Assembly (NCBI GenBank): GCA_030180135.1
Contig: CM058235.1
Span: 91,798,535 to 91,862,534 of the forward strand
Source: Orychophragmus violaceus
Lineage: Eukaryota; Streptophyta; Magnoliopsida; Brassicales; Brassicaceae
DNA: 64,000 nucleotides
Direction: 5' to 3'
The notes under the pieces were generated by a model, which saw nothing but the letters and a program-made list of their open reading frames with translations, did not search any database and was not told the DNA's origin. This document shows positions 32,995 through 43,852 of the stretch, one piece after another. The number at the start of each line of letters is the position of its first letter. Position 1 is the stretch's first letter. The translations under genes were made by a program, and so were the position numbers.

Positions 32995-33520
32995 ATGTCC
33001 TATTTGTGCTATTCTTTTTGTCCAGATAGTGAGAGAGTACTCAAATCGCAGATCTGTTTTCCCCCTCCCCCGTTCAGCCTCACCGCGGCGGTGCGAGAGG
33101 AAGTTTGCCTTTTATTTTCTTTTTCTTTCGTTTGTCCTGTTCTTCATCTGCGGATTTGGGGTTGTCTGGTGCTCGTGAAGTGGCCGGCAACCCTCAAAAG
33201 CGGTGTTGTGGTGGCTTCGCGGTGGTGCATAGCTGATTCGGCGCATGCAGAACCGGATCCGTGAGGACCGGATCTGGTGATGCGTTCTCTCGCCTTCTCC
33301 TCCGTTTCCCATGTTGTTCCCTGGCGGTGGTTGGGCTTCTGGTCCAGCGGCGGTGCTGCGGTGGTTAGTTTGGTTGCAGACGAGGCGCAAGAGCCGGTTT
33401 TGAGTCTCTCCTCGTGGGTTGCGTTGGCTTTGAAGACGGAGGCGAATCTTTTTTAGAATCTCTCGGAGCTAGTGGAAGCTTTCGGCGGTGAGGCGTGGTT
33501 GGTCTTTTCTCCTATTAAAT
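32995..33520. other. GC-rich island, unassigned
   Basis: About 450 bp much richer in G+C than its surroundings, with GCGGCGG, GGCGGTG and CTCCTCCG words, flanked by AT-rich DNA and followed by AATAAATAAA. Open frames on both strands give no recognised protein. It could be a captured exon, a LINE 5' UTR or a non-autonomous retroposon; I cannot decide. Confidence 0.35.
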
Positions 33521-33554
33521 AAATAAACTCACCAATAAAAATGCTATTATGTCT

Positions 33555-33825
33555 GAATCTCATTCTGATCCATTGTATTGTATCTATACATTCACCATAA
33601 CTCTCCACTGATGATTCTCAGCTCGGATTTGTTTTTCTGGCTAAAAACAAGAAATGGTGTTTCCTTTAATTACGGTTACTTACTTTTCCTCTTGGGTACT
33701 AATTATTGATCATTGGATAATAAGTGTGTATTAAAGATTGCATTTTTTAGTTTTAACATTCAACTAGCAAGCATTTATAACACATTCAATGCAAATGTGT
33801 TGTAGGCCAAGTGGTATTACTATTT
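33555..33825 (+). pseudogene. Second, internally deleted copy of the SLC35F-like gene start
   Basis: It matches 35090-35985 on both sides: the leader CATTCTGATCCATTGTATTG, the region around the start codon (ATGGTG), and the sequence after exon 2 (GGTTACTTACTTTTCCTCTT). Exon 1 after the first codons, intron 1 and most of exon 2 are missing, a deletion of about 270 bp. No protein can be made. Confidence 0.75.
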
Positions 33826-34026
33826 ATAGTATTGCTTAGAGTTTAATTAATCCACTTTCGAGTGTAATTGGATTTGAGTTTTCCTTTTTGGAAATAGTAG
33901 TTTTTTATTAAAAAAATGTGTTGTATTTTTTTTTAGTGGAAATTGTAGTTAGGGTTTTAATTGTTTTCCTTCTTCGTTTTCACTAACAAAGTTTCCATAG
34001 GTTTATGATTCTTAATGAGTTTTTGT
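33826..34026. other. AT-rich spacer
   Basis: Nothing recognised; the end holds one copy of the hAT target duplication. Confidence 0.6.
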
Positions 34027-34583
34027 CAGTGTTCTAAAAAGCGGTCTAGGCGGCCGCCTAGGCGGGGGTTAGGCGCTAGGCGGTCCTTGATCGTGGCGAT
34101 TTTTTCCTAGGCGTTAGAATTAGGCGTTTGTAATATTATGCGGATTTAGGCGGGTTTAAGCGGTCCTATGCGGGTTTAGGTGGGTCTGGGCAGTCCTAAG
34201 CGGCTCTAGACGGCTCTACACAATCTTTAACTAATTATCATTTCATTTTTATTTTTTGTGTTTACTTCAATCTAATTTTGAAAATTTATTACATATAACT
34301 AAATTTATAAGTTTTAATTCATAAATTAATGGTTATCAATATAAAAATATCTTAATTTTAACAGATTTTGATAGCAAATATCGTGTGGTGATAAATTATC
34401 TAATTTATTTTGTTATTTCAATGTAATTTGAGTTTTAAATCTATTTTTAATATTATAAATATTTAAATTTTATGATATATATATAGTAAAATATATCTAA
34501 AATATATGGTTTTCTTTTATAAACATCTAAACCGCCTAAAATCGCCTAGGCCCCGACTAGGCGTTCTAGGCGCTTGAACACTG
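34027..34583. mobile_element. hAT-type MITE
   Basis: 557 bp. Terminal inverted repeats start CAGTGTTC and are rich in AGGCG words (TCTAGGCG, CCTAGGCG). A perfect 8-bp target duplication GTTTTTGT flanks it (34019-34026 and 34584-34591), the size expected of hAT elements. The centre is AT-rich and non-coding. Confidence 0.92.
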
Positions 34584-34591
34584 GTTTTTGT

Positions 34592-35085
34592 TAATCAAAA
34601 TAGAATATTACATTTCTTTACCTTATCCCTAACCTTTTCCTTTTTTCTATTTTATCTCTTAATTTTTTTTTATTTTAACGATATAAAAAGCATGTGTAGT
34701 AAATTTCTAGATTTAAAATATCCAGTTATTTTCAACTAAAATACACAATTAATTTAGATTGTCGGTAATGTAATTTTACTATAATATTTGTAAGATACAA
34801 ATATAAACTATAATGTTTATCTCATCCTATAAAATTTTATGATAACGAAGGTCAAAATCAAATCATTATCTTTTTTTATTCGCAATCCATGATTACATAA
34901 TACATACATGTAAATAGTACAATGTGTCAAAATTAATAAATAAGTATCTAGAGTATATTATAATAACAAGTGTTCAAATCATTTACATAACGTGTTTTTT
35001 TATTAATGTAAAGCAACTAAGCATTATTAAAAAATGGTTAATGACTCTTTAGAATATAAAAAAAAGACCCTCTGGCCTTCAGTCT
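34592..35085. other. AT-rich spacer
   Basis: No gene, terminal repeat or motif seen. Confidence 0.6.
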
Positions 35086-35184
35086 CCTCTCTGAATCTCA
35101 TTCTGATCCATTGTATTGTATCATAACTCTCCATTGGAGATTCTCAGCTTCCTCTGCAGCTTGGATTTGTTTCTCTGGCAAGAA

Positions 35185-35475
35185 ATGGTGCTTTTTAATT
35201 TCAATGAGATCAAGAAGAAGAAGAAGACTTTGATTGGACTTGGATTGGGACAGATCCTATCCCTACTCTCTACTTCCGTTGGCTTTACATCATCTGAGCT
35301 CGCCAGAAAAGGTTTCATCACCTTTTTTCTCAACCCATTAATAACAATATTCATGGCTTACAAATTTAGTAATCTTGTAGGGATCAATGCTCCAACATCA
35401 CAGTCGTTCTTGGGTTATGTGTTACTGGCAATTGTTTATGGAAGTATAATGCTTTATTGAAGACCTGTAATTAAG
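35185..35475 (+). pseudogene. SLC35F (DUF914)-like transporter, N-terminal fragment
   Basis: Exon 1 (35185-35311) encodes MVLFNFNEIKKKKK then TLIGLGLGQILSLLSTS and GFTSSELARK, the first membrane helix of plant SLC35F/DUF914 solute carriers. A 69-bp intron (35312-35380, GT...AG) leads to exon 2 (35381-35475) with GINAPTSQSFLGYVLLAIVY. The intron length is a multiple of three without stops, so the unspliced frame also stays open. TGA at 35458 replaces an expected Arg in the LYRRP context, compatible with CGA to TGA. A donor follows at 35476 but the remaining exons are absent. Confidence 0.72.
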
Positions 35476-35559
35476 GTTACTTACTTTTCCTCTTGGGTAC
35501 TAATTATTGTTCATTGGAGTAATATGTGTGTATTAAAGATTGCATTTTTAAGTTTTAAC

Positions 35560-35901
35560 TAGGCCTGGGATTTTTTAACTCAAACCAAACGAACCAAAAT
35601 TTTTGATTTTTGGTTTAGGTTTGGTTAATAGTTCGGTAGAGTAAAAAAGAATCGGTTTTTGTTCTGTTCAGTTAGTTCAGTTTTTTTTTAAAAAAACCTA
35701 AACCAAACCAAACCATATACTGATTTCGAACTGAATTAACCGAAATACCCGAATTAACCAAAAATAACCGAAATTTTCCGAACTTTTAACCAAATTTAAC
35801 CGAAATCTAACCAAAAACCAAAATTTTGGTTTAATTCGGTAGAATTTTCAAAAACCGAAGTACTTGAAAACCGAACCGAACCGAAGTCAGGAGCCCTACA
35901 C
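35560..35901. mobile_element. Short non-autonomous element rich in ACCGAA/TTCGGT
   Basis: 342 bp of repeated AACCGAA and AACCAAA words, beginning TAGGCCTGGG and ending near GAGCCCTACAC. AGTTTTAAC at 35551-35559 and AGTCTTAAC at 35902-35910 look like an 8-9 bp target duplication with one mismatch. The paralogous copy near 33755 has no insertion. The termini are only loosely inverted, so whether it is hAT- or Mutator-derived is open. Confidence 0.6.
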
Positions 35902-35910
35902 AGTCTTAAC

Positions 35911-36117
35911 TTCCAAATAGCAACCATTTCTAACACATTCAGTGGAAAAAATTGGTGTAGGCCAAGTGGTATTATTATCTCCTCCTTGCTCTAGTTGATG
36001 TCGAAGGGAACTTTCTAGGTGAGTGTTTTAACAGACAAGACTCTTCTTTGGTGTCACTAATCCAAGTAGTTATTAATAATCATGGAGTATCAATGTGCAA
36101 GGTATGGATGCTGAAAA
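35911..36117. other. End of the SLC35F-like duplication and spacer
   Basis: To about 35985 it matches 33765-33825 (GTAGGCCAAGTGGTATTA). The rest has no recognised content and leads into the Copia X LTR. Confidence 0.5.
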
Positions 36118-36405
36118 GAATCCTGAGTTTGTGTGTCACCGACGGTGTCGGCGACATGGATACAAAAAATAATTCTTAACTTCATGTGTCATCGATGGTG
36201 TCGGCGACATCGATGTCGTGGACAGGCTGTCTATTTTGTCTTGTATCAAATTAGGTCTAGACTTGGTTCTTTTGTATCCTTTAAAATTCCTTGCAGCCAC
36301 CAAAGAAAAAAAAATAGACCTTGGGAAACTATTCTCCCCAGTTTTCTCTTGTTCAAACTCTCTTATTTCTCAAATCTCTCAAGCTTAATCTCTCAAAATC
36401 TATCA
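36118..36405 (+). repeat. Copia X, 3' part of the 5' LTR
   Basis: The LTR end TCTATCA at 36405 is followed by a tRNA-iMet-type primer site. The left boundary is not certain. Two related words, GTGTCACCGACGGTGTCGGC and GTGTCATCGATGGTGTCGGC, begin at 36132 and 36187, each continuing GACAT; they are self-complementary TGTCG/CGACA words. Confidence 0.6.
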
Positions 36406-36417
36406 TGATATCAGAGC
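36406..36417 (+). other. Copia X primer-binding site
   Basis: TGATATCAGAGC differs by one transition from the tRNA-iMet-complementary TGGTATCAGAGC and sits directly after the LTR end. Confidence 0.75.
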
Positions 36418-36550
36418 AATAGAGTCATTGTTCTTTGATTCTCTCTATTCTCTTACTGATTCTACTCATTCTTAGTTCTAAATCTGTGTTTTTCTCTTCA
36501 TTTCTGCTCTTCAAACTGTTTCTCTTTTCTGAAACCTTCAAGCTTCATCA

Positions 36551-37342
36551 ATGGAAGACACTGTCCAAGTAAACTCAAGCCTCAATCCTACTGTCATTCT
36601 TGTGGTTCTCAAGGGTTTAAACTACAGGACATGACAGAGAACAACCAAAACCGCAATCTGTGGCAGAGGACTTTGGGAGCACATTCTTGAGGACAAGACA
36701 CCGCCTGATGAAGATCCAAAGGAGAAGAAAAATGAGGCAACAAAGAAGGAGGAAGCAAGGTGGTTTCAAGAAGACCAATCAGTTCTGGGTTTTCTTTAAA
36801 ACTCACTAGATCCTTCCATCCTTGAAGCTTACTCATATTTTGAAACTGCTAAATCACTTTGGGACACTCTGAAGAAGGTGTATGGTGATGTCTCTAACCT
36901 CATCCGTGTGTATGAAGTGAAGAAGACAATCAGTGACCTTCACCAAGAGGATTGTGAGTTCACCAAGTGTCTTGGGAAGTTCTCATCTGCTTGGTCTGAG
37001 CTTGACATGTTAAGGCCAAGCACCATGGACCCAAAGGTTCTCAATGAAAGGAAGGAGCAAGACAAGATCTTTGGACTCCTCCTCAATCTGAATCCGGTCT
37101 ACAATGATGTTATCAAGTCCATTCTGAGGGAGACTACTCTTCCTGACTTTGAAGAAGTGTGCTCAAGGATACAAAAGGAACAAGGGAGCATTGGGCTGTT
37201 TGGAGGAAAGGGGGAGCTTGTCACCGCCAACAAGAGTGTGTTCAAGCATGAGGACAGAAGCGTGTTCAAGCAAGAGGACAAGAAGCACATCTCCTGTGAG
37301 CATTGCAAGAAGAAGGGACATGCCAAGGAAAAATGCTGGATC
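36551..37342 (+). pseudogene. Copia X gag (UBN2-type) with zinc knuckle, interrupted
   Basis: One frame from ATG 36551 encodes a Copia gag: LWEHILEDKTPPDEDPKEKK, AKSLWDTLKKVYGDVSN, KFSSAWSELDMLRP, and the CCHC knuckle CEHCKKKGHAKEKC (37293-37334). Two nonsense codons interrupt it, TGA 36632-36634 (a likely Trp) and TAA 36797-36799 (a likely Gln). It stops at 37342 where E1 is inserted; protease, integrase and RT of this element do not appear in the window. It is a separate family from E1-E4, on the opposite strand. Confidence 0.85.
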
Positions 37343-37982
37343 TGTTGGATCGCCTAGGATCTAGGGTTCGTTATATTGAAATTACCAACCTCGTTCTTAC
37401 CTTGAACTGGCAGCGGAATGATTGGTGACGAGATCAGTAAGCGACTCAGATGTTTCGCCTCTACCAGATACACACGCACACAAACCTGGAAAGTCGGGAT
37501 GCTAGTGCCGGATCTTTGGGATTTCTGAGTTTTGGTGTTTCTGCTTTTTCTGTCAAGAAAAAGACGATTGCCCCTCATCCAGGTCGAAACTCTAAGTTTT
37601 ATTAAGACCTAGAATCACTCTTAACGGGCCAACTTGTTTAAGTCATAAAATCGAAATGTTTCTTTCGAAAACCCGATATGTGTCGACCGACACACATACT
37701 GTGTCGATCGACACACCACCATTTACTCGATATTAATGTATATCCAATACACATTAACGTGATCATTACCATAATGATCATTCCCATATTTAAGCTTCCA
37801 GTTTGCTTAGGTGTGTGACCCTATAGGATCATATAATACTGGCAGTAAATCTACAACTTACAGATTGCAAGAGGCTTCTAGCAAAACATTGTAACCGCCC
37901 AGTATTATACGAATGTCTGATCTCGACACACAACTATCATCAGGAGTGAGTACAAGTGTGATTTCAGGACACTATCCCAACA
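37343..37982 (-). repeat. E1 3' LTR
   Basis: 640 bp, TGTTGG...CCAACA on the window strand, same length as the solo LTR at 26035. It holds TGTCGACCGACA and TGTCGATCGACA words (37680-37712) and the nested-stem block (arms 37832-37842 and 37899-37909). Confidence 0.92.
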
Positions 37983-38811
37983 ATCTCCCACTTGTACTGG
38001 AATCATCAATTCCTATAATCCTTTTGTCTCTATATCTCGATTTGGCATAAGGAAAGATTGGTGTCATCTTTATTAAGCCAATATCGTGTTTATCGAACTC
38101 CTGATCTATACTGAACAAGACAAACAACTGAACTACAGTTCGTTTGAGTGCGGCCACACATTTTCTCAGCATAAAATCTTCGATAGGCCCTGAGATATTT
38201 GTCTCCCGTTACACAGGAGGGACAAATTCCATCTCGTTCCATCCCTATTTCAACGCACATTTCATGATACACCTGAGAAGTGCCGTTATAGCCGCCAGTT
38301 ACGGGTCGACGTTTGACAAGGTCAAAGTGTACCAATTCATATGCAAGAAAGCATGATGAACTCAGGTCTAAGGACTATACTCTATAGTCGTAATGAGAAC
38401 CTCTCATGACACAGATATAACTATCCTGGATACTTCTCATTAGCGGGTCATGTCCGATCATATGTTCACCAACATATATCTATGTGACTGACTGTGATAC
38501 TCATATCATTGACTCCATGAAACTTAGTCAACAGTCACCTCACAAGCTAGTCTCTCGCAGTTGTCAGTGTCCCATTTTGAAAACCTCGACTAGGGACAAA
38601 ACATAATTTATGTCATGTATAACTTATAGGGTTTCATGATCAAGTCCTCAACTTGATGACCTATAATATGACATAAACTTATTATGGGACCATTATTTAG
38701 ATCACAATAAATAATGCTGAAATCAAATTTCATTAAACATTTCCAAAAGTATGTTCACAAGAGCATCTTATTATAACTAAAATAAAACTAAAACTCCCAC
38801 TAGAATCAAGA
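37983..38811 (-). other. E1 3' non-coding region
   Basis: 829 bp between pol and the 3' LTR. It aligns with the same position in E2 (43026-43852), E3 (45500-46432) and E4 (60038-60882), although no sense gene is present. The polypurine tract AGTGGGAGAT (minus strand) abuts the LTR. Confidence 0.75.
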
Positions 38812-41800
38812 TTACATCTTAAGATCTCTAATGCCCACAGTAGTAGTATGGAACTCATGCTTGGGCCTTGGGAGTGGTTTAGTCAGAGGATCAGCGACAT
38901 TCTCGTCCTTCGGAACTCGGCTGATCTTCACATCACCTCTATTGACAATATCACGAATCAGGTAATATCTCCTCTCTACGTATTTGGACTTCTGGTGTGA
39001 TCTGGGTTCTTTCGCCTGAGCAATGGCTCCATTGTTGTCACAAAATAAAGCCACTAGCTCCAAGATACTAGGAACCACACCAAGTTCAGTCATGAACTTC
39101 TTGATCCAAACAGCTTCCTTTGCCGCTTCTGAAGCAGCAACATATTCAGCTTCCGTTGTGGAATCAGCTACGGTATTCTGCTTAGAGCTCTTCCAGCTCA
39201 CTGCACCGCCATTTAGACAGAAGACATATCCAGACTGTGATCGGAAATCGTCTATGTCCGTCTGAAAACTCGCATCAGTGAATCCATTCACTACAAGCTC
39301 TTCACTTCCTCCATACACCAGGAACTTATCCTTGGTATGTCTCAAATACTTGAGAATATTCTTGACAGCTGTCCAGTGATCTTCACCTGGATCAGATTGG
39401 TATCTACTCGTCATGCTTAACGCGTAAGCTACATCTGGACGAGTGCAGAGCATGGCATACATGATAGATCCTATTGCAGAAGCATAAGGAATCCTATCCA
39501 TGCGCTCTCGCTCAGCATGTGTCGCCGGACACTGCTTCTTGCTGAGACTAATGCCATGAGACATCAGTATGAAGCCCTTCTTGGAATCATGCATCTTGAA
39601 TCTGTGCAACACCTTATCAATATAAGTGTCCTGGCACAATCCAATCAGCATGTTCACTCTATCTTTGTAGATTCTGATTCCAAGGATGTACGCGGCTTCT
39701 CCCATGTCTTTCATGGAAAACAACTTCCGAGCCAAGTCTTAACAGACTGAAGCAACAGAATGTCATTACCGAGAAGGAGTATGTCATCGACATACAGTAC
39801 AAGAAACGCAATTCCGCGCCCACTAGTCTTCTTGTATACACATGGTTCTTCTTCGTTCTTGATGAAACCAAATTGTTTTACTGCTTCATCAAAACAAAGA
39901 TTCCAACTCCGTGATGCTTGCTTCAATCCATAAATGGATTTATGAAGCTTGCATACCTTCCCAGCATTCTTAGGATCAACAAAACCTTCAGGTTGTGTCA
40001 TATACACATTCTCTTCCAGAATGCCATTCAGGAAAGAGGTTTTGACATCCATCTGCCAAATCTCATAGTCATAATGAGCTGCAGTTGCTAGAATAATCCA
40101 AATGGATTTAAGCATAGCGACTGGGGAATAGGTTTCATCATAGTCAATACCATGAATCTGCTTGAAACCTTTAGCCACCAACCTAGCTTTATAAATTTGG
40201 ACATTGCCATCCACGTCAATCTTCTTCTTGAAGATCCATTTACACTCAATGGCTTTCGCACCATAAGGTAAATCGACCAAGGACCATACTTGGTTTTCTG
40301 AAATGGATCCCATTTCGGATTTAGAGGCTCCAAGCCATTTTTCGGAATCCGGGCCCATCATTGCTTCCGCGAAGGTCGATGGTTCGTCACTTTCAATGAT
40401 CATCAGATCATTACAATTGGTCACGAGAAATCCATAGTATCTCTCGGGTTCGTGACGGATCCTTCCGGATCTGCGAACTTCAGGCTCCACAGGCGCGGGT
40501 TCCACAGAACTTTGTGGATCCAACTGCTGCTCTTCCTCAACAGGTTGAGCAGTTTCCTGTGCATCTTGAATTTCTTCGAGATGTACTTTACTCCCACTGT
40601 TTTTCTTAGAAAGAAATTCTCTCTCAAGAAAAGAACAGTCCCGAGCAACAAAAACTTTGTTCTCAGATCGGTTGTAAAAGTAGTATGCCTTGGTATCCCT
40701 AGGATAACCAACGAAGTAGCATTTATCTGATTTGGGTGCGAGCTTGTCAGAGATTAAACGTTTGAAATAAGCCTCACAACCCCAAATCTTCAGTAAAGAC
40801 AGACTTGGAACATTCCCAGTCCACAATTCATGTGGTGTCTTTTCCATTGATTTAGATGGCACCCGATTTAGTGTAAACGCAGACGTTTCTAGAGCGTATC
40901 CCCAAAAGGATAATGGAAGATCTGAATGACTCATCATAGACCGAACCATATCCAATAAGGTTCGATTCCTCCTCTCTGACACTCCATTCCATTGGGGTGT
41001 TCCAGGAGGAGTGAGTTGTGAAACAATTCCACACTCGCTCAGATAGTCGCTGAACTCTTGACTCAAGTATTCTCTTCCGCGATCCGACCGCAGAACTTTG
41101 ATACTTTTGCCAAGTTGGTTATGTACTTCATTCTTGAACTCCTTGAATCTATCAAAGGAATCTGACTTGTGTCTCATCAAATAGACATAGCCATACCTAC
41201 TGAAGTCATCAGTGAAGGTAATGAAGTACTTGTAATTTCCTCTGGCAACAGTGCTCATTGGCCCACATACATCAGTATGAATAAGGCCCAATAAATCACT
41301 GTCCCTTTCATTCGGTTTGTTGAAAGGGGCCCTAGCCATTTTGCCCATCAAGCAAGATTCGCATTTCTCACATGATTCAAAATCAAATGAGCCCAGAAGC
41401 CCATTTTGATGGAGTCTCTGAATTTGTTTCTCATTGATATGGCCCAAACGACAATGCCATAAGAAAGTCGGGTTTTCGTCATTTGACTTAAACCGCTTTG
41501 TATTTATGTTAAAGACAGGCATTTCTTGGTTTAAGACATATAACCCATTATCTAATGGGGCGCTACCATAAAACGTACCATCACGATTAAAAGAACAAAC
41601 TTTATTCTTAACAGCAAAATCAAAACCTTCCAAATCCAAAACGGAAACTGAAATTATGTTTCTGCTAATCGCAGGTACAAAGTAGCAATTATTCAAAGCT
41701 AAAACCATGTCCGAAGGTAAAGACAAATCGTAAGTGCCTACGGCCAGTGCAGCTACCTTAGCTCCATTCCCGACCCGCAGCTCCACTTGTCCTTTCTTCA

Positions 41801-42338
41801 GCGTTCTACTGTTTCTTAGTGCCTGCATATTAGTACAAATATGAGCACCGCAGCCGGTATCCAATACCCACGAAGTAGAACTAGAAGACATAACATTAAG
41901 TTTGATAACATAAATACCTGAGTCAGACGCATCATACGTCTTCTTCAGCTTCTTGTAATCTTCCATGAACTTCTTGCAGTCTCTCTTCCAATGCCCTAAC
42001 TGCTTGCAGTAGTTGCATTTGTCCTCAGGAGAAGGCCCGGATTTGGGCTTTGGCTTGGGCTTGTCCTGACTCTCAGTCTGGACAACTTGGGCCTTTTCTT
42101 TATCCTTCTTAGGTTTCTTAAACCTTTTACCCCCTTGTACCATCAGTACACTGGGAGTTTCCTTCTTGAGATTCGGCTCTGCTGTCTTCAGCATGCCGTG
42201 CAACTCAGTCAATGTCTTAGTCATGTTCTGCATGTTGTAGTTCATGATGAACTGATCAAAACACGACGGCAAAGACTGCAGAATCATGTCAGTGGCTAGC
42301 TCCTGGCTAATGGCACAGTCCAGTTTCCCCAGGTTATC
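38812..42338 (-). pseudogene. E1 gag-pol polyprotein, main part
   Basis: Frames 42338-39711 and 39735-38812 cover the gag tail with zinc knuckle CNYCKQLGHWKRDC, protease DTG (in VLDTGCGAHIC), integrase (HCRLGHINEKQIQRLH, SCEKCESC, IHTDVCGPM, DDFSRYGYVYL, SERRNRTLLDMV), RT (YKARLVAKGFKQ, YVDD at 39783-39794) and RNase H (TDASFQTD, STTEAEYVAASEAAKE, CDNNGAIAQAKEPRS). This order defines Ty1/Copia. A one-base loss in an A run near 39716 shifts the frame before MKDMGEAAYILG. The gag N-terminus lies beyond E2. Confidence 0.92.
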
Positions 42339-42343
42339 AATGT

Positions 42344-43025
42344 TGAAGGAATTTCTAGCAGTTCTAATCAGGATTAGCAACCCTAGTCTGAATTCCGAGC
42401 CTAGGATCTAAGGTTCAAGTAATTGAATCTATGGGATCTCAGATTTACCTGATGATTTGCAGCGGAAGTATTAGCAGATAATCGAGATCACGAAGCGCCT
42501 CAAATGCTGCGCCTCTACTGGTATCCACACGCACACAAACTGGACCACCGGGATGCTAGTGCCTTACAGAGATCTAATCTCCAGAGAGGTTTCTATCTAT
42601 GTTCTGGTGGCTGTGAATTAGGTTCAGGACGAGTTTAGGTCGACCATATATCTTATATATGTCGGCTTAAACCACAACGGAATTAACCAACGATTAAACC
42701 GAATTAATCTGATTAATCCGCGAGTGCATCGATCGATGCACTATCTGCAACGATCGATGCTGCCCCAGAACATTGATATCGAATGCATATCACATATGCA
42801 TTCACTGGATCATTACATTAATAATCAACCTCGTCTTTAACGCCCAGTTTGCTTAGGTGTGTGACCCTGTAGGATCATATAACACTAGCAATGAGTTCTC
42901 AACTCATTGATCATAAGTGGCTTCTAGCAAAGCGTTATGACTACCTAGTGTTATGTGATTGTCTCATCTCGACTATACGACTTTCACTTAGAGCAAGTAC
43001 AATAGATTTCAGGACATTCCCAACA
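42344..43025 (-). repeat. E2 3' LTR
   Basis: 682 bp. It has GCATCGATCGATGC and AACGATCGATGC words at 42724-42760 and the nested-stem block: outer arms 42879-42888 and 42945-42954, inner stem ATGAGTT/AACTCAT at 42891-42907. Confidence 0.93.
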
Positions 43026-43852
43026 ATCTCCCACTTGTACTGGAATCATCTATTCCTTTAATACCTTTGTAGCTATATCTCAATCTAGCATAAGCAAGAA
43101 CTGTGTCATCCTTATTAAGCCAGATCACGTTTATCGAATCCCGATTTGTACTGATAAAACAAACGACTGACAATCACCTCGTTTGAGCGCGGCCACGCAT
43201 TTCCAGTATCAAATCTTCGATAGGCCCAGAGATATTTAACTCCTGTTATATAGGAGGTACAAATCCCAACTTGTTCCATCCATGTCTCTTTTATATTTCA
43301 TAATACGCCTAATCAGTGTCTTTATGATCACCAGTTACGGCTGACGTTTGACAAAGTCAAGACGAACCAATCCATATAAGAGAGGACATGATGAACTCAG
43401 GTCTAAGGACTACTCTCTTTAGTCGTAATGAGAAACTCTTATGACACTCATATAACATCTTGTAGAGTTCTCATTAACGGGTCAAGTCCGATCATGTGTT
43501 CTCTAACACATATCTATGTGATTGACTTTAATACACTTATTAAATGACTCCATGAAACATAGTCATCAGTCACCTCACATACTAGTATCACGTGGTTGTT
43601 AGTGTCCCATTTTAACAACCTCGACTAGGGACCATTTATAATTTATGTCATTTGTTTCTTATAGGGTTTCATGATCAAGTCACATACTTGATAACCTATA
43701 AAATGTCATAAATTACTTTGGGACAATATATATTTAATTATTCACAATTAAATAATGCTGAAACAATTTCATTTATATAACATAACTAAATTATGTTTTT
43801 TCGAACATCAAGTCATAACTAAAACCAAATATAACTCCCACTGAAAACAAGA
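43026..43852 (-). other. E2 3' non-coding region
   Basis: 827 bp related to the equivalent regions of E1, E3 and E4. No sense gene. The polypurine tract is next to the LTR. Confidence 0.7.

Noticed and set aside
33112..33390. Proteins encoded by the GC-rich island
   Set aside because: Low stop frequency is expected from base composition; overlapping frames on both strands are equally long and match nothing recognisable.
35116..35460. Single-exon 114-codon membrane protein
   Set aside because: It includes a 69-bp intron translated in frame; splicing restores the conserved transporter sequence, and the start at 35185 fits the family better.
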